DNA of 64,000 bases from Bolinopsis microptera. Taxonomy: Eukaryota > Ctenophora > Tentaculata > Lobata > Bolinopsidae. The position numbers and the translations under genes were made by a program. This document shows positions 1-10,920 of the stretch, in pieces. The notes under the pieces were generated by a model. It ran no database searches. It was not told where the DNA came from and saw only the letters and a program-made list of their open reading frames with translations. Numbering within the stretch: position 1 is the first letter of the stretch; each line of letters starts with the position of its first letter. The stretch is taken from positions 6,014,001 through 6,078,000 of the forward strand of contig NC_087074.1 in the NCBI RefSeq assembly GCF_026151205.1, written 5' to 3'.

Positions 1-562
1 CTTTTGTTCAATTCATCCTGGAAGTCGGCGTACGGTGTATTGTTGACTTTACAATTACGGATCTTCTTCATGGTTGCATGAAGTTTCTTCAGTTTTCTAA
101 AAGTAAAAGATGAATGAATAAAAACCTCCGAAATAAGTGTTACATCATAAACAAACAAAGTCCGTAATTTGCTGATACGTGTTCTATGCTCACACTCGCT
201 CCCTCAACTTCTGTCTTAATCTACGGATATCGAACGAATTGTAACAAAAAGAATAAAAAATTCACGTGTAAAGTTGCAAGTAATAATATATCTAATAGCT
301 TGATCATATATTCAGCGACAATATTTACAAGGGAAATTGAAACTACATACTTGAAGATGTTGGCTTTACTGTTAAGAGATATCAATAATTCCGATTCAGC
401 ATAAAATTGAACAAGTTCCTCAGCCACCAAGGTCAGAATTCTGTTAATCTGTACCTTCGGTTGCTGGTCACTTCTAAGAAGTAATAATTGAAGCACTCTC
501 CTAGTCGAAGGAATCGTTTGAGGTAACTCAAGTGGCTCTCCAATAAGGGAGGAAAACTTCAT
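1..562 (-). CDS. 5' part of an unrecognised minus-strand gene (two exons, runs off the left edge)
   Basis: Exon 1 runs from an ATG at 562 down to 351 and begins MKFSSLIGEPLELPQTIPST. It ends in phase 2 at a consensus donor (GTATGT on the minus strand). A pyrimidine-rich acceptor ending TTTTAG places exon 2 at 96 to 1. The joined frame stays open and reads on as a lysine-rich segment (KKLKKLHATMKKIRNCKVNN). The mostly helical, charged composition gives no recognisable domain and I assign no function. The matching phases and good splice sites make this a better model than reading straight through, where the frame continues into low-complexity intron. The rest of the gene lies to the left of the window. 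Confidence 0.55.
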
Positions 563-1819
563 TTTTGAATGGAAAATTGTAACGAATTGAAAATGTAACG
601 ATTAAAATAATGCTTGCATTTCTTGCGTATTTAGCAGCCTTTTTTAGCGTAATCTTGATTAAAACTGCTGCCATTGGTCGATATATTCTATCAGTAGAAT
701 AAGCTGTTGCAATTGGCCACATATTGTTAACTAATGCACCCTACTAACGCGTGTCTTACTCCGCAAAACCATCCAAAAGCTATACACTAATCCTACCTAA
801 TCTTACACTCAGCTCTAATGGCTATTCTACACTCAAACTAGAACATTCTAAAAGATCGATTATTACGCTGAAACCCTGCTGTGTACAGCTTATTGGCCAC
901 TGTGTATGTGCTAGTAGTCATATATGTGTGAAAAGATGCCGATAATACTTCCAGATTAATTACGAAAATTGAAATAACAGAGACTTAAAAAAAGCTGCCC
1001 AACTGAAATTGCACAAATTGCAATACAACTGCCACATAACACAAGGTTTTTATACATATAAGTTTATTTAACGGGTGATAGCTAGCTTAGCTACTGCGTA
1101 CTGCGACTACCCTGTCGGGCATTAATAGGAACGCTTGAAGTCATTTTAATAATACAATACCATTAAAGCACATAATTGTGAACGTTAGGGCCTTCGGTCC
1201 AGCGTCCACATAATGTCGGTCCAAATGATTTCCGATGAGGTAAATACAAAGTATTGTTTTTCATGGACGAACTGTTTATCAAAAGATGTTAAACATGCAA
1301 TTGCAATGTGTAACGATGAAGTCCGAAACCATACTGTGACACCACCAGGGCATTCTCACCAGGGCATCTAAACTAGTACTTTAGATTTGTTTGGAGAGGC
1401 GAATCATAAACTAGTACTTGGTAGAATAATCTTCTCGATCCAAAGTAACTATTCTCAGAATAGTATTCTTATGCTCGACGTGACGAAGTGCTCTATAATG
1501 CGACTTACGTGGGCCCACACAATACATTAATGTCTTCCTCCTTAGATAGTAGGAATATCGGTATTTGACAAAACTTTAGTTGAGTACTCGATAGTGCCTA
1601 CTATCGAGTATCGTGTACGCCGTACGGATTCTAAGGATTCTGTTTTTGTTTTTTTTATCATGTAAGATGATATCACGCATGACTGACCATATTTTCGTTG
1701 CAATAAAAAAATATTCTGTGGTCGATGTTGCTTTGCGTTGTAAGTATTTTAAGACTATATCAGGCACATTTATTCTGGTTTTTAACCAATTGTATCATAA
1801 GCAATAGAACCGACAACAA
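563..1819. other. Intergenic stretch, no gene seen
   Basis: AT-rich sequence between the minus-strand gene start and the receptor gene. Short open frames here have no coding character. The only structure noticed is a perfect 10-bp hairpin at 1585-1610 (TACTCGATAG, 6-nt loop, CTATCGAGTA). It presumably holds the promoters of the two divergently transcribed genes, but no specific element could be identified. Confidence 0.5.
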
Positions 1820-3031
1820 ATGCCTCTACTGAAGTGTCCTAGATCAGAAGCAACATACCAGGATGTCCTGGACACCATGTCCCTGTGGAACATACCCCTA
1901 TGTGTCCTGATCTGTCTGCTGAACTCCCTGGTTATTCACCACTACTACCGTCAAACCAACAAACTAACATCCCTCTTGTTTCTCCTCATATCCCTCTCTG
2001 ATCTGTGCACTGCTCTGGGACAGTCTGTTATAGCTATCAGCGTCCTCTGCCTGTATGGGACGTCTCATATCTCAAACTGGATTGCTACAGGAATAGCTAT
2101 GTTCCATGCACTTTTTGGACTGCTGGGTTATGCTTGCTCCATCTTCTTTAACGTTGTGATGGCCGTTATTAGAACTATAAACATCTGCAATCCTTTCTAT
2201 CGTTTAAATAAACGTATTCTTAAATTGGCAGTGTTTTTTCATGTGATGGTTCTTCTTCTTCTCTGTTTTATGGATTTGTATTACGATGCAGCCACTAGCA
2301 ACACTTTTAACCGCCCTTGGTTCACTATTTGGTTCAACATGGTCATGGCTTACGTCGGCCACAACTTGGTGTATGATCTCGGTATATTATGGATTGTCAA
2401 ACTTCCTTTTGGAGTACAGATCAGCATCACGGCTACTCTAGTGTCACTCATATTCCTCATACCAGTTGTAATGGTGGTGATGTGCCTCATAACACAGCTA
2501 ATAGTGGTAGAATATCGGCGATATCACACCCAGTCTCCACGTGCGCGGCTCCTCTGCTGCCCACGTGCAAGCTGCCCACGTGCAAGCTGCTCAACATCTG
2601 ACACAACACGTGCTACATCAGGTGACCACGTGTACCTCACTGACTGGAATCACGTGAACGTCACCGTCTTTCTCTTATCTCTGGTATTCGTTATCTGCAA
2701 CTCTGGTATTGCTGCTCTCACTATCTACTACAAGGAAGTGTTTAGTGAGGTAGGAGAAGGTTCTGTGGACGAGTGTTTCCTGCAAGGTATAGTCAGCTCT
2801 ACTCTGCCCCTGCTCAGTGCTCTTCTCACCCCTCTTATCATCATATCCAGGAGCTCTTCACTACGTGGAGATGTTGTGAGTTCTCTCTGTGCAGCCTGCA
2901 GCCTGGCGCGTGCAGCCTGCAGCCTGGCGCGTGCAGCCTGCTTTGAAGTCTGGCGCGTTTTGAAAAGACTCCCAGCAGGAGCTGTTCAGGCGAACAATAT
3001 TCAAGAGGATGATCTCCTACTAGGAGGTTGA
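1820..3031 (+). CDS. Orphan seven-transmembrane receptor (rhodopsin-like GPCR)
   Basis: Single-exon frame of 403 residues with seven hydrophobic segments at about residues 23-44, 49-77, 88-118, 131-153, 198-228, 275-300 and 322-345. Rhodopsin-family landmarks survive in altered form: LSD in helix 2 where LAxxD is usual; IRTINICNPF after helix 3 in place of DRY; and a TPLIIISR stretch at the end of helix 7 where NPxxY is expected. It should sit in the plasma membrane; ligand and G-protein coupling cannot be read. The third intracellular loop and the tail are rich in Cys, Arg and Ala and contain short in-frame tandem duplications (15 bp at about 2555-2584, 21 bp at about 2890-2940). Intronless receptors of this kind are common in lineage-specific animal expansions. 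Family-level confidence is good, subfamily unknown. Confidence 0.75.
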   Translation: MPLLKCPRSEATYQDVLDTMSLWNIPLCVLICLLNSLVIHHYYRQTNKLTSLLFLLISLSDLCTALGQSVIAISVLCLYGTSHISNWIATGIAMFHALFGLLGYACSIFFNVVMAVIRTINICNPFYRLNKRILKLAVFFHVMVLLLLCFMDLYYDAATSNTFNRPWFTIWFNMVMAYVGHNLVYDLGILWIVKLPFGVQISITATLVSLIFLIPVVMVVMCLITQLIVVEYRRYHTQSPRARLLCCPRASCPRASCSTSDTTRATSGDHVYLTDWNHVNVTVFLLSLVFVICNSGIAALTIYYKEVFSEVGEGSVDECFLQGIVSSTLPLLSALLTPLIIISRSSSLRGDVVSSLCAACSLARAACSLARAACFEVWRVLKRLPAGAVQANNIQEDDLLLGG

Positions 3032-3293
3032 AGGCACGTAAACTGCTCACTTACTTTGTTGACGAATAACGGAGCCTTTTCGCGAAATGACTTCTGAGAC
3101 TATTAGAAATAATATTATACTATACTTTTTAGTCAATTGAAACAATTAATTATGATAATAATTTAATCATTCCAAACGATACTATAAAGACTTGGATGTG
3201 AGCTAGTTATGTAGATTATTGCTTTTAAATCACAAGAACGGTGTTAATTTCTGTATAATTACTAAAATAGAGTGTAAGACAATGAAGGATCAA

Positions 3294-5954
3294 TTACTTT
3301 TCTAACAGTGTAGTTACTACAAACGGATGGTTTTTGAGAAGTCTTCTGATCTTCCCTTCAAGAATCATCTTGTTTGTAAACTCCACTCCCATAACCTTTA
3401 CTGACTTCACTGCAGATTTCTCAGCAGAGATATTTAACCGTAGTCTCCTACCAATCTGATTCAACGACTCTAATCTATTAAACCTTTTGTTTCCTGAAGC
3501 TGTTTTGATAGTTAAGCTTACTTTTTCTGCTGCTATATTTAAATCCCAGTCTATTTCTACGCTCTTAATCAAACAGAATACAGATGTTACCCAAATCCAA
3601 TTCCAGCCACGATTCTGAACATTTTCCTTCCGATATAGTGTCCTCCGAATGTCCAGACATTTCGTTAGTTTTATAAATAAACTTTTGAAGATAATTCTCA
3701 ACATTCTCAATGCTAACACCAGCAAACAATGATTCTTCTGCCTGTCCACCAAACAAACCAAGCCCGTTGAATATTTTCAGAAATTCTGGAATCACTTCCT
3801 GAATAGTATTTTCCTCCTTTTTTACAAGCTCAATCAGCTCTCGCCACCTTGGTTTGGTTATGTTACAGACATTCTCCTTTTCAATGCCAAATATGACAAC
3901 TTGGCGCACACCAAACGACATCCCTTTGTTCTTGGAAGGGTCTCTACTGCCGTCAGAAAGCTCCAATCTTATTTTGCAAGTCTCCACCAACCAACCAGAT
4001 ATATTGATCCACTGATTACGCTTTTTGTTCTCCTCCCCTTCATCAAATGTTTGATCTATTTCTGTTTTCAACAGTATTTTTTCTCCATTTTCCATGATGG
4101 CAAAGATTTTGAAATGATTTGCTTTTGTATGCCCCCACCAGTGTATTCTCACGTGGTCAACTATGCAAGCTGTCTTTAGATCGATTTCTATCCAGGCTGT
4201 TTCGTCCCCTGTCCACCATTCACTGCCGGAAAGCTCGGTTATATTTTTACCCCTATCCTGAGTAGAGCTAACACGGACAGGTTTACCCTCAGATATAACT
4301 CTTACTCCTGTGGATTCCTTGACTTGGATTTCCACTTCCTCCTCGAGAGCCTTATCTACATTAAGTAAACTTGGTGCAATGGGAGAGGCTTTCTCTTTTT
4401 CGGAGGTTTTGATTGCAAAAACTTGCATTTGCCGTAAACCAAACGACATCCCTTTGTTCTTGGAAGGGTCTCTGTTACCGTCAGAAAGCTCCAATCTTAT
4501 TTGGCAAGTCTCCAGCAACCAACCGGAAATGTTGATCCACTGATTACGCTTTTTGTTCTCCTCCCCTTCATCAAATGTTTGATCTATTTCTGTTTTCACC
4601 AGTATTTTCTCTCCATTTTCCATAATGGCAAATATTTTGAAATGATTTGCCTTAGTATGCCCCCACCAGTGTATTTTCACATGATCAACTATGCAAGCGG
4701 TAACTAGATCAATTTCAATCCAGGCTGTTTGGTCGCCTGTCCACCATTCACTCCCCGCGTTTTCAGTTATATTTTGAGCCCTATTTCCAGTTGAGCTAAC
4801 TGTGACCGGTTTACACTCTGCAACATTTTTGAAAGAGTGAGAGTTACCGACCAATCCAATTTCTTTTGCCAAGTAAAGAACATCTTGCCAACTGCTATAA
4901 TTCTCTGGGCATATGGGGAGAACACGTGAGAATAGAAGTTTAAATCGCTCCGCAGGATCCAGAAAGTTAACAGCTAGACGCAACTTTTCTGACAACAAAT
5001 ACTTCTCACCAGTTTGAGCGTCGTTTATGAGCCTTATAAAGAGAGCAGACCTACTCCACTGAGCCTGGACCCTTTTATGATACCTTGACTCATCCCATCC
5101 TCTTATTTTATTACCTAGGACCCATCCTTGGCCTTCATCCGTGTACCAAGTAAAGCTAAGGCGCAGTGTCCAGGCTGCCCTATTGGCATTGCTGGCACCC
5201 CAAAAGCTTGACAGGCTGCAGCCCCAAAATTGGAGACCGCCCCACAAACTCCCCCTTCCTTGTGGAGAAGCATCAGGGTCCGGGGACGGTGGTTATAAAA
5301 CGCAGGACCGCTATGGATTGATACACCTTCATCATTTTTGGCCCTATATTTTGTCATGGAGAATGTGGCCTTTCCTATCTTTTCTGAAGATTGAAACTCG
5401 AGAGGTATGTTTATCCTGGCCCACTCTAACTCTTCATCCTCTGCAAAGGATCCCACCACATATCGAAGATGCCAGCATGTCATCTTGTCCAACATTCCAA
5501 AAAGAGGACTGGGCTTCGTGTCCCACCAGCTTACAAAGCTTAGATACCGCCTAATTGGATCAATTTCCTTACCTTCCTTCCTCAATGCATACGATATAAC
5601 AGGCATTGCAAAGGTAAGTGCTACAGCTACAGCTAACTTCAGTTTAACTGGGTGTTTGGTAGCGTGAGGATCTAACCGGAGGATGGATTTTAACAAATCA
5701 AGAGCTCTCATCCAGTCTCCATTCTCTACGTCTCCACTTGTCATGAACGCTTCTAACAGGGCTCTGTCTCTGATTATGTTCTGAGTCGCTTTACATTCCA
5801 GTAACTGTGAAAGGAGCGTGGTGCTGTCAGATAATTTAGAGAACAGTTTCCATTGTAAGATATCCACAGAACCAGTGTTAGATAAACAGTATTGTTCCAG
5901 ATCTTGTTTGTGTTTTTCAACAGAGTCAGTTATCTTCTTTTCAAGCTCCTCCAT
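3294..5954 (-). pseudogene. Transglutaminase-like/discoidin gene, left tandem copy, frameshifted
   Basis: Near-full-length relative of the gene at 7407-10043, same strand and domain order: N-terminal helical region, transglutaminase-like core, two discoidin (F5/8 type C) repeats and a discoidin-like tail. Two insertions relative to the right copy break the frame. One is 5 nt at about 5150-5160, just after the GQPGHC motif with the predicted catalytic His. The other is 7 nt (an AATACAG-type local duplication) at about 3577-3587 in the C-terminal domain. A separate 6-nt insertion beside the first is in frame. The pieces read 5954-5115, 5247-3565 and 3761-3294. Apart from these breaks the coding sequence is well preserved, so it is a recent pseudogene, or an active gene with assembly errors. 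There are no introns. The 5' flank (about 5955-6035) still aligns with that of the right copy. Confidence 0.75.
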
Positions 5955-7007
5955 TTCCTGATGTTACATGTTTTAAATTAAGATACCCACTAACACAATA
6001 TATAGAATACTTGCAAACTATTGTATGGATTACAGTTGCTGTAAGTGATGTAGAGTTTCATAACGATAAGTCAGGTGATATTTCATTTGATATGATAGAA
6101 TTAAATCTACATAATACTGTTAAACGAAAGGTCACAGAGGCTTATTTTATTAACTTGTTTAATCCTAAGATTTACAATAGGGAATAGTGCAGCAGCTCAA
6201 GGGATTTTTAGTACAACAAATTTAAACGAGCAAGTTCAAATGAACTGGCACTGCACTGCAGCGACATAACACCCGACTCAGTGTATGTGTTTCAGTGTAG
6301 ACGTCTATTTGTTAACTTGTATATACTAACTGTCTGACAATGTAACCATTTTACGTGTTACTATATAGTATATATTATGTATATATCATTTAGATACTTG
6401 CATATCCTATGTTTACATTTTAGTGATTGTAATTTTATCCTAACAATAATTTGAAATTTTAGCCTGATGAAGTGTAGCACACTGAAAGCTCACGTTTCCT
6501 CCTAAACAGTAGTTTCACTTGTCCTACCTAGTCTCTACTACCGGATATTATTCTTTGAATCATTATAGTTGCTGTAAATGTACAAATAACTTAAAACATA
6601 CATTTTATAAATACAGTCAATGTAAAGTGTAACAGTTAAAGTTACTCAAAGTGAACATTTTACAAGTACAAATACCGAAGTACAAACTGAAACAGCCAAC
6701 AAATCAATCTCGGGAATGTAGACGTTATAAGCTACTAGTGATGTACACAGTACGTTTTCTATGTGTCTTCGGTGTATTGTATAATACATTATACCTTATA
6801 CATCTCATAGCAACATGTATTATAACAAGGCCGCACAGAATATGGCTTCTAAAGTTACAAGAGCATCTGGATATAAATTTGTTGATTATTGATAATGAGG
6901 TCTGATCGTCATCTTCTTACACTTACAGCGTTCGATGTCTGTGTGAAGGTAAAATGGTGACATCCTCTGGATCAGGCAGAGGGCGAGTGTAATCGGGATA
7001 ACTTCTG
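5955..7007. other. Spacer between tandem gene copies
   Basis: No gene. The first 80 or so bases match the 5' flank of the right-hand copy, except that the right-hand flank carries about 80 extra bases. The stretch at about 6640-6860 belongs to a dispersed repeat described separately. The remainder is AT-rich without recognisable features. Confidence 0.5.
6640..6870 (+). repeat. Dispersed repeat, copy 1 (second copy at about 13195-13425)
   Basis: About 220 bp starting near TACAAGTACAAATACCGAAG and ending near AAGTTACAAGAGCATCTGGA is repeated at 13195-13425 with only scattered substitutions and small indels, in the same orientation. The two copies flank the right-hand transglutaminase/discoidin gene and the BTB gene at a distance of about 6.5 kb. 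It has no convincing coding frame. It may be a short non-autonomous element or a relic of segmental duplication. Confidence 0.7.
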
Positions 7008-7324
7008 TAGTAGTTGTACAGCAATACTAAGGTAATGGGACTACTGCGGACCCTCTACCGGCAAAACCTTGTTAACAAAGCCGCAGTCAAGGTTTGGTGA
7101 ACGGTAGTTTAAAGCGCTTAAGGGACATAAGTCAAAGTGGTAGTGGACATCTTGAGAAATGAGTAAAAAGTATAATTTAAGGTTGCTCCTTCATAAATCG
7201 TCTTTTTCTCCGATAATAAATTGACGAGCAGAATCTCGAATAATTTACCGGCTTTGTTAACAAGGTTTGGCCGGTAGAGGGTCCGCAGTAGTCCCATTAC
7301 CTTAGTATTGCTGTACAACTACTA
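7008..7324. mobile_element. MITE-like element with about 70-bp inverted termini
   Basis: The left arm (7008 to about 7080, TAGTAGTTGTACAGCAATAC onward) is repeated inverted at about 7249-7324, with a non-coding centre of about 170 bp. The arms match almost throughout, with small differences near their inner ends. No transposase is encoded and no convincing target-site duplication was found. It lies just downstream (3') of the right-hand transglutaminase/discoidin gene, which reads towards it. Confidence 0.75.
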
Positions 7325-7406
7325 TGTTGATTATTGCTTTAAAATCAAGATAACTGTTTTAATTTCTGTATAATTACTAAAAAAGGGTAAGACAATAAAG
7401 GATCAG

Positions 7407-10043
7407 TTACTTTTCTAACAGTCTATTAACTACAAACGGATGGTTTTTGAGAAGTCTTCTGATCTTCCCTTCAAGAATCATCTTGTTTGTAAACTCCACT
7501 CCGATAACCTTAACTGACTTCACTGCAGATTTCTCAGCAGAGATATTTAACCGTAATCTCCTACCAATCTGATTCAACAACTCTAATCTATTAAACCTTT
7601 TGTTTCCTGAAGCTGTTTTGATAGTTAAGCTTACTTTTTCTGCTGCTATATTTAATTCCCAGTCTATTTCTACGCTCTTAATCAAACAGATGTTACCCAA
7701 ATCCAATTCTAGCCACGATTCCGAGCATTTTCCTTCCGATACAGTTTCCTCCGAATGTCCAGACATTTCGTTAGTTTTATAAATAAACTTTTGAAGATAA
7801 TTCTCAACATTCTCAACGCTAACACCAGCAAACAATGATTCTTCTGCCTGTCCACCAAACAAACCAAGCCCGTTGAATATTTTCAGAAATTCTGGAATCA
7901 CTTCCTGAAAAGTTTTTTCCTCCTTTTTTACAAGCTCTATCAGTTCTTGCCACCTTGGTTTGGCTATGTTGCGGACAATTTCCTTTTCAATGCCAAATAT
8001 GACAACTTGACGCACACCAAACAACATTCCCATGCTCCAAGGGTCTTTGTTACCATCACAAAGTTCCAATCTTATTTTGCAAGTCTCCAGCAACCAACCA
8101 GAAATATTGATCCACTGATTACAGCTGTTGTTCTTCTCATCGTCATCAAGTGTTTGATCTTCTTCTGTTTTAACTAACACCTTTTCCCCATTTTCCATGA
8201 TGACAAAGATTTTGAAATGATTTGCATTAGAATAACCCCACCACTGTATTTTTACATGGTTAACTGTGCAAGCTGTCTTTAGATCGATTTCTATCCAGGC
8301 TGTTTCGTCCCCTGTCCACCATTCACTGCCGGAAAGTTCGGTTATATTTTTACCCCTATCCTGAGTAGAGCTAACACGGACAGGTTTACCCTCAGATATT
8401 ACTCTTACTCCTGTGGATTCCTTTACTTGGATTTCCACTTCCTCCTCGAGAGCCTTATCTACATTGAATAAACTTGGTGCAATGGGAGAGGCTTTCTCTT
8501 TGTCGGAGGTTTTGATTGCAAAAACTTGCATTTGCCGTAAACCAAACAACATTCCTTTGTTCCAAGGGTCTTTGTTACCATCAGAAAGTTCTAATCTTAT
8601 TTTGCAAGTCTCCAGCAACCAACCAGATATATTGATCCACTGATTACAGCTGTTGTTCTTCTCATCGTCATCAAGTGTTTGATCTTCTTCTGTTTTAACT
8701 AACACCTTTTCCCCATTTTCCATGATGACAAAGATTTTGAAATGATTTGCATTAGAATAACCCCACCACTGTATTTTTACATGGTTAACTATGCAAGCTG
8801 TCTTTAGATCGATTTCTATCCAGGCTGTTTGGTCGCCCGTCCACCATTCACTCCCCGAGTTTTCAGTTATATTTTGAGCCCTATTTCTAGTTGAGCTAAC
8901 TGTGACCGGTTTACACTCTGCAACATTTTTGAAAGAGTGAGAGTTACCGACCAATCCAATATCCTTTGCCAAGTAAAGAACATCTTGCCAAGTGCTATAA
9001 TTCTCTGGGCATATGGGGAGAACACGTGAGAATAGAAGTTTAAATCGCTCCGCAGGATCCAGAAAGTTAACAGCTAGACGCAACTTTTCTGACAACACGT
9101 ATTTCTCACTCGTTTGAGCATCGTCCATGAGTCCTACAAAAGGGGCAGACCTACTCCAATATGCCTGGATCCCATCATGATACCTTGACTCATCCCATCC
9201 GCTGATGTCATTACCTAGGACCCATCCTTCAGCTGTGTACCAACTAAAGGCACAGTGTCCAGGCTGCCCTATTGGCATTGCTGGCACCCCAAAAGCTTGA
9301 CAGGCTGCAACCCCAAATTTGGAGACCACCCCACAAACTCCTCCTTCTTGGTGGAGAAGCATCAGGGTTTCAGGACGGTGGTTATAAAAAGCGGAACCAT
9401 CGTGGATTGAAACACCTTCATCATTGGTCGCCCTATATTTTATCATGGTGTGTGTGGCCTCTCCTATCTTTTCTGAAGATTGAAACTCGAGAGGTATGTT
9501 TATCCTAGCCCACTCTAACTCGTCATCCTCTGCAAAGGATCCCACCACATATCGAAGATGCCAGCAGGTCATCTTGTCTAACATTCCAAAAAGAGGACTA
9601 GGCTTCATGTCCCACCAGCCCACAAAGCTTAGATACCGCCTAATTGGATCAATTTCCTTACCTTCCTTCCTCAATGCATACGATATAACAGGCATTGCAA
9701 AGGTAAGTGCTACAGCCACAGCTAACTTCAGTTTAACTGGGTGTTTGGTAGCGTGAGGATCTAACCGGAGGATGGATTTTAACAAATCAAGAGCTCTCAT
9801 CCAGTCTCCATTCTCTATGTCTCCACTTGTCATGAACGCTTCTAACAGGGCTCTGTCTCTGATTATGTTCTGAGTCTCTTTACATTCCAGTAACTGTGAA
9901 AGGGGCGTGGTGCTGTCAGATAATTTAGAGAACAATTTCCATTGTAAGATATCCACAGAACCAGTGTTAGATAAACAGTATTGTTCCAGATCTTGCTTGT
10001 GTTTTTCAACAGAGTCAGTTATCTTCTTTTCAAGCTCCTCCAT
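7407..10043 (-). CDS. Transglutaminase-like protein with discoidin (F5/8 type C) repeats, intact right copy
   Basis: Intronless 878-residue frame. Residues 1-125 are helical. Residues about 200-290 form a transglutaminase-like cysteine-protease fold, with GGVCG (Cys237), GQPGHC (His263) and LGND (Asp279) as the likely Cys-His-Asp triad. Two discoidin-type modules follow at about 375-525 and 555-700, each with SEWWTGD, AWIEIDL and a C-terminal FG(L/V)RQ strand, and a diverged third module at about 785-870 (SWLELDLGN). The architecture suggests a ligand-binding, possibly cross-linking or peptidase-like protein, but substrate and catalysis are inferred. No signal peptide is visible: the protein starts MEELEKKITDSVEKHKQDLE, so a cytosolic or unconventional location is likely. 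The ATG at 10043 is the first in frame and is conserved in the left copy. The two modules are unusually alike within this gene (see findings). Confidence 0.8.
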   Translation of the reverse strand: MEELEKKITDSVEKHKQDLEQYCLSNTGSVDILQWKLFSKLSDSTTPLSQLLECKETQNIIRDRALLEAFMTSGDIENGDWMRALDLLKSILRLDPHATKHPVKLKLAVAVALTFAMPVISYALRKEGKEIDPIRRYLSFVGWWDMKPSPLFGMLDKMTCWHLRYVVGSFAEDDELEWARINIPLEFQSSEKIGEATHTMIKYRATNDEGVSIHDGSAFYNHRPETLMLLHQEGGVCGVVSKFGVAACQAFGVPAMPIGQPGHCAFSWYTAEGWVLGNDISGWDESRYHDGIQAYWSRSAPFVGLMDDAQTSEKYVLSEKLRLAVNFLDPAERFKLLFSRVLPICPENYSTWQDVLYLAKDIGLVGNSHSFKNVAECKPVTVSSTRNRAQNITENSGSEWWTGDQTAWIEIDLKTACIVNHVKIQWWGYSNANHFKIFVIMENGEKVLVKTEEDQTLDDDEKNNSCNQWINISGWLLETCKIRLELSDGNKDPWNKGMLFGLRQMQVFAIKTSDKEKASPIAPSLFNVDKALEEEVEIQVKESTGVRVISEGKPVRVSSTQDRGKNITELSGSEWWTGDETAWIEIDLKTACTVNHVKIQWWGYSNANHFKIFVIMENGEKVLVKTEEDQTLDDDEKNNSCNQWINISGWLLETCKIRLELCDGNKDPWSMGMLFGVRQVVIFGIEKEIVRNIAKPRWQELIELVKKEEKTFQEVIPEFLKIFNGLGLFGGQAEESLFAGVSVENVENYLQKFIYKTNEMSGHSEETVSEGKCSESWLELDLGNICLIKSVEIDWELNIAAEKVSLTIKTASGNKRFNRLELLNQIGRRLRLNISAEKSAVKSVKVIGVEFTNKMILEGKIRRLLKNHPFVVNRLLEK

Positions 10044-10920
10044 TTCCTGATGTTACATGTTTTAAATTCAAAATCATTTCAGTATAACAGGGTGATCCGT
10101 TATCTTAAATTCACAAATTAATAAGATTGGTCCTTATAAAATTATGATACCCACTAACACAATATAGAATACTTGCAAACTGTTGTATGGAGTTACCCAG
10201 TTATCTGAGTTAAAAACACGCTCTTAAGATCTTATCTAAATCACTATAAATAGGACCTGGGAGGTGTCCCGGAATTTGATATTTGATATTACAGTCAAGC
10301 TGTTATGTGAGATAAATATTTTAAAAACGTTTCGCATTGTTGTACTAGTGTTGAGCACCTGTCATGAAATTTAACACAACGAAAATGTGATTGGCTGCCG
10401 GCTGGTTTTAAGGTTTAATTTAAGAGATGTTTATTAATTATATCATTGAAATGAAGACGAGTAAAAGTAAAATTGAAGTTGGAGGCTATTTTCATTGTGA
10501 CTCGGTTATAAATTGATTCATGGCGCTTGTGCAACTTGTTATTTGAAACGTAATATGGTGACTTCATAAACCTGACAAAGAGCCCACAGCACTGATTTAA
10601 TTTGCGTGATGATAGTGCAAGGAAATATTATGTTTGACATTTAGTGGTGGTTTCCTTGTTTTCTGTTGTTTTCGCACCATTTTGTGACCCGTATAGGATT
10701 TTGTGACCCTTCGTGTACATTGTACCTTGATCATCCGAACGACAAAAATCACCGGCAATTAAGATGTGATGCAGATAAAGTTCCTTTATACTAGCCACAA
10801 GCCATTTTATTGTAAGGTTTTGAAACTGGGCATATTCTGATTTAAGACTGCTTGTTGCTTAGAATAGAGTAAATAATAAATATCGTTATCTGAAATTTGA
10901 ATACTTTCCAGTATAAACGC
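10044..10920. other. Divergent intergenic region
   Basis: Lies between the minus-strand transglutaminase/discoidin gene and the plus-strand BTB-like gene, so it should contain both promoters. The first 150 bases or so are homologous to the flank of the left tandem copy. A candidate acceptor (CTTTCCAG, ending at 10910) just before the BTB start suggests a 5' untranslated intron for that gene. No other feature seen. Confidence 0.4.

Noticed and set aside
221-350. Continuation of the first minus-strand exon to 221
   Set aside because: A consensus donor and a matching in-frame acceptor at 96 give a better spliced model; the read-through part is low complexity.
5115-5247. Programmed frameshift in the left transglutaminase/discoidin copy
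   Set aside because: The break is a 5-nt insertion relative to the intact neighbour with no slippery site; a pseudogene is simpler.
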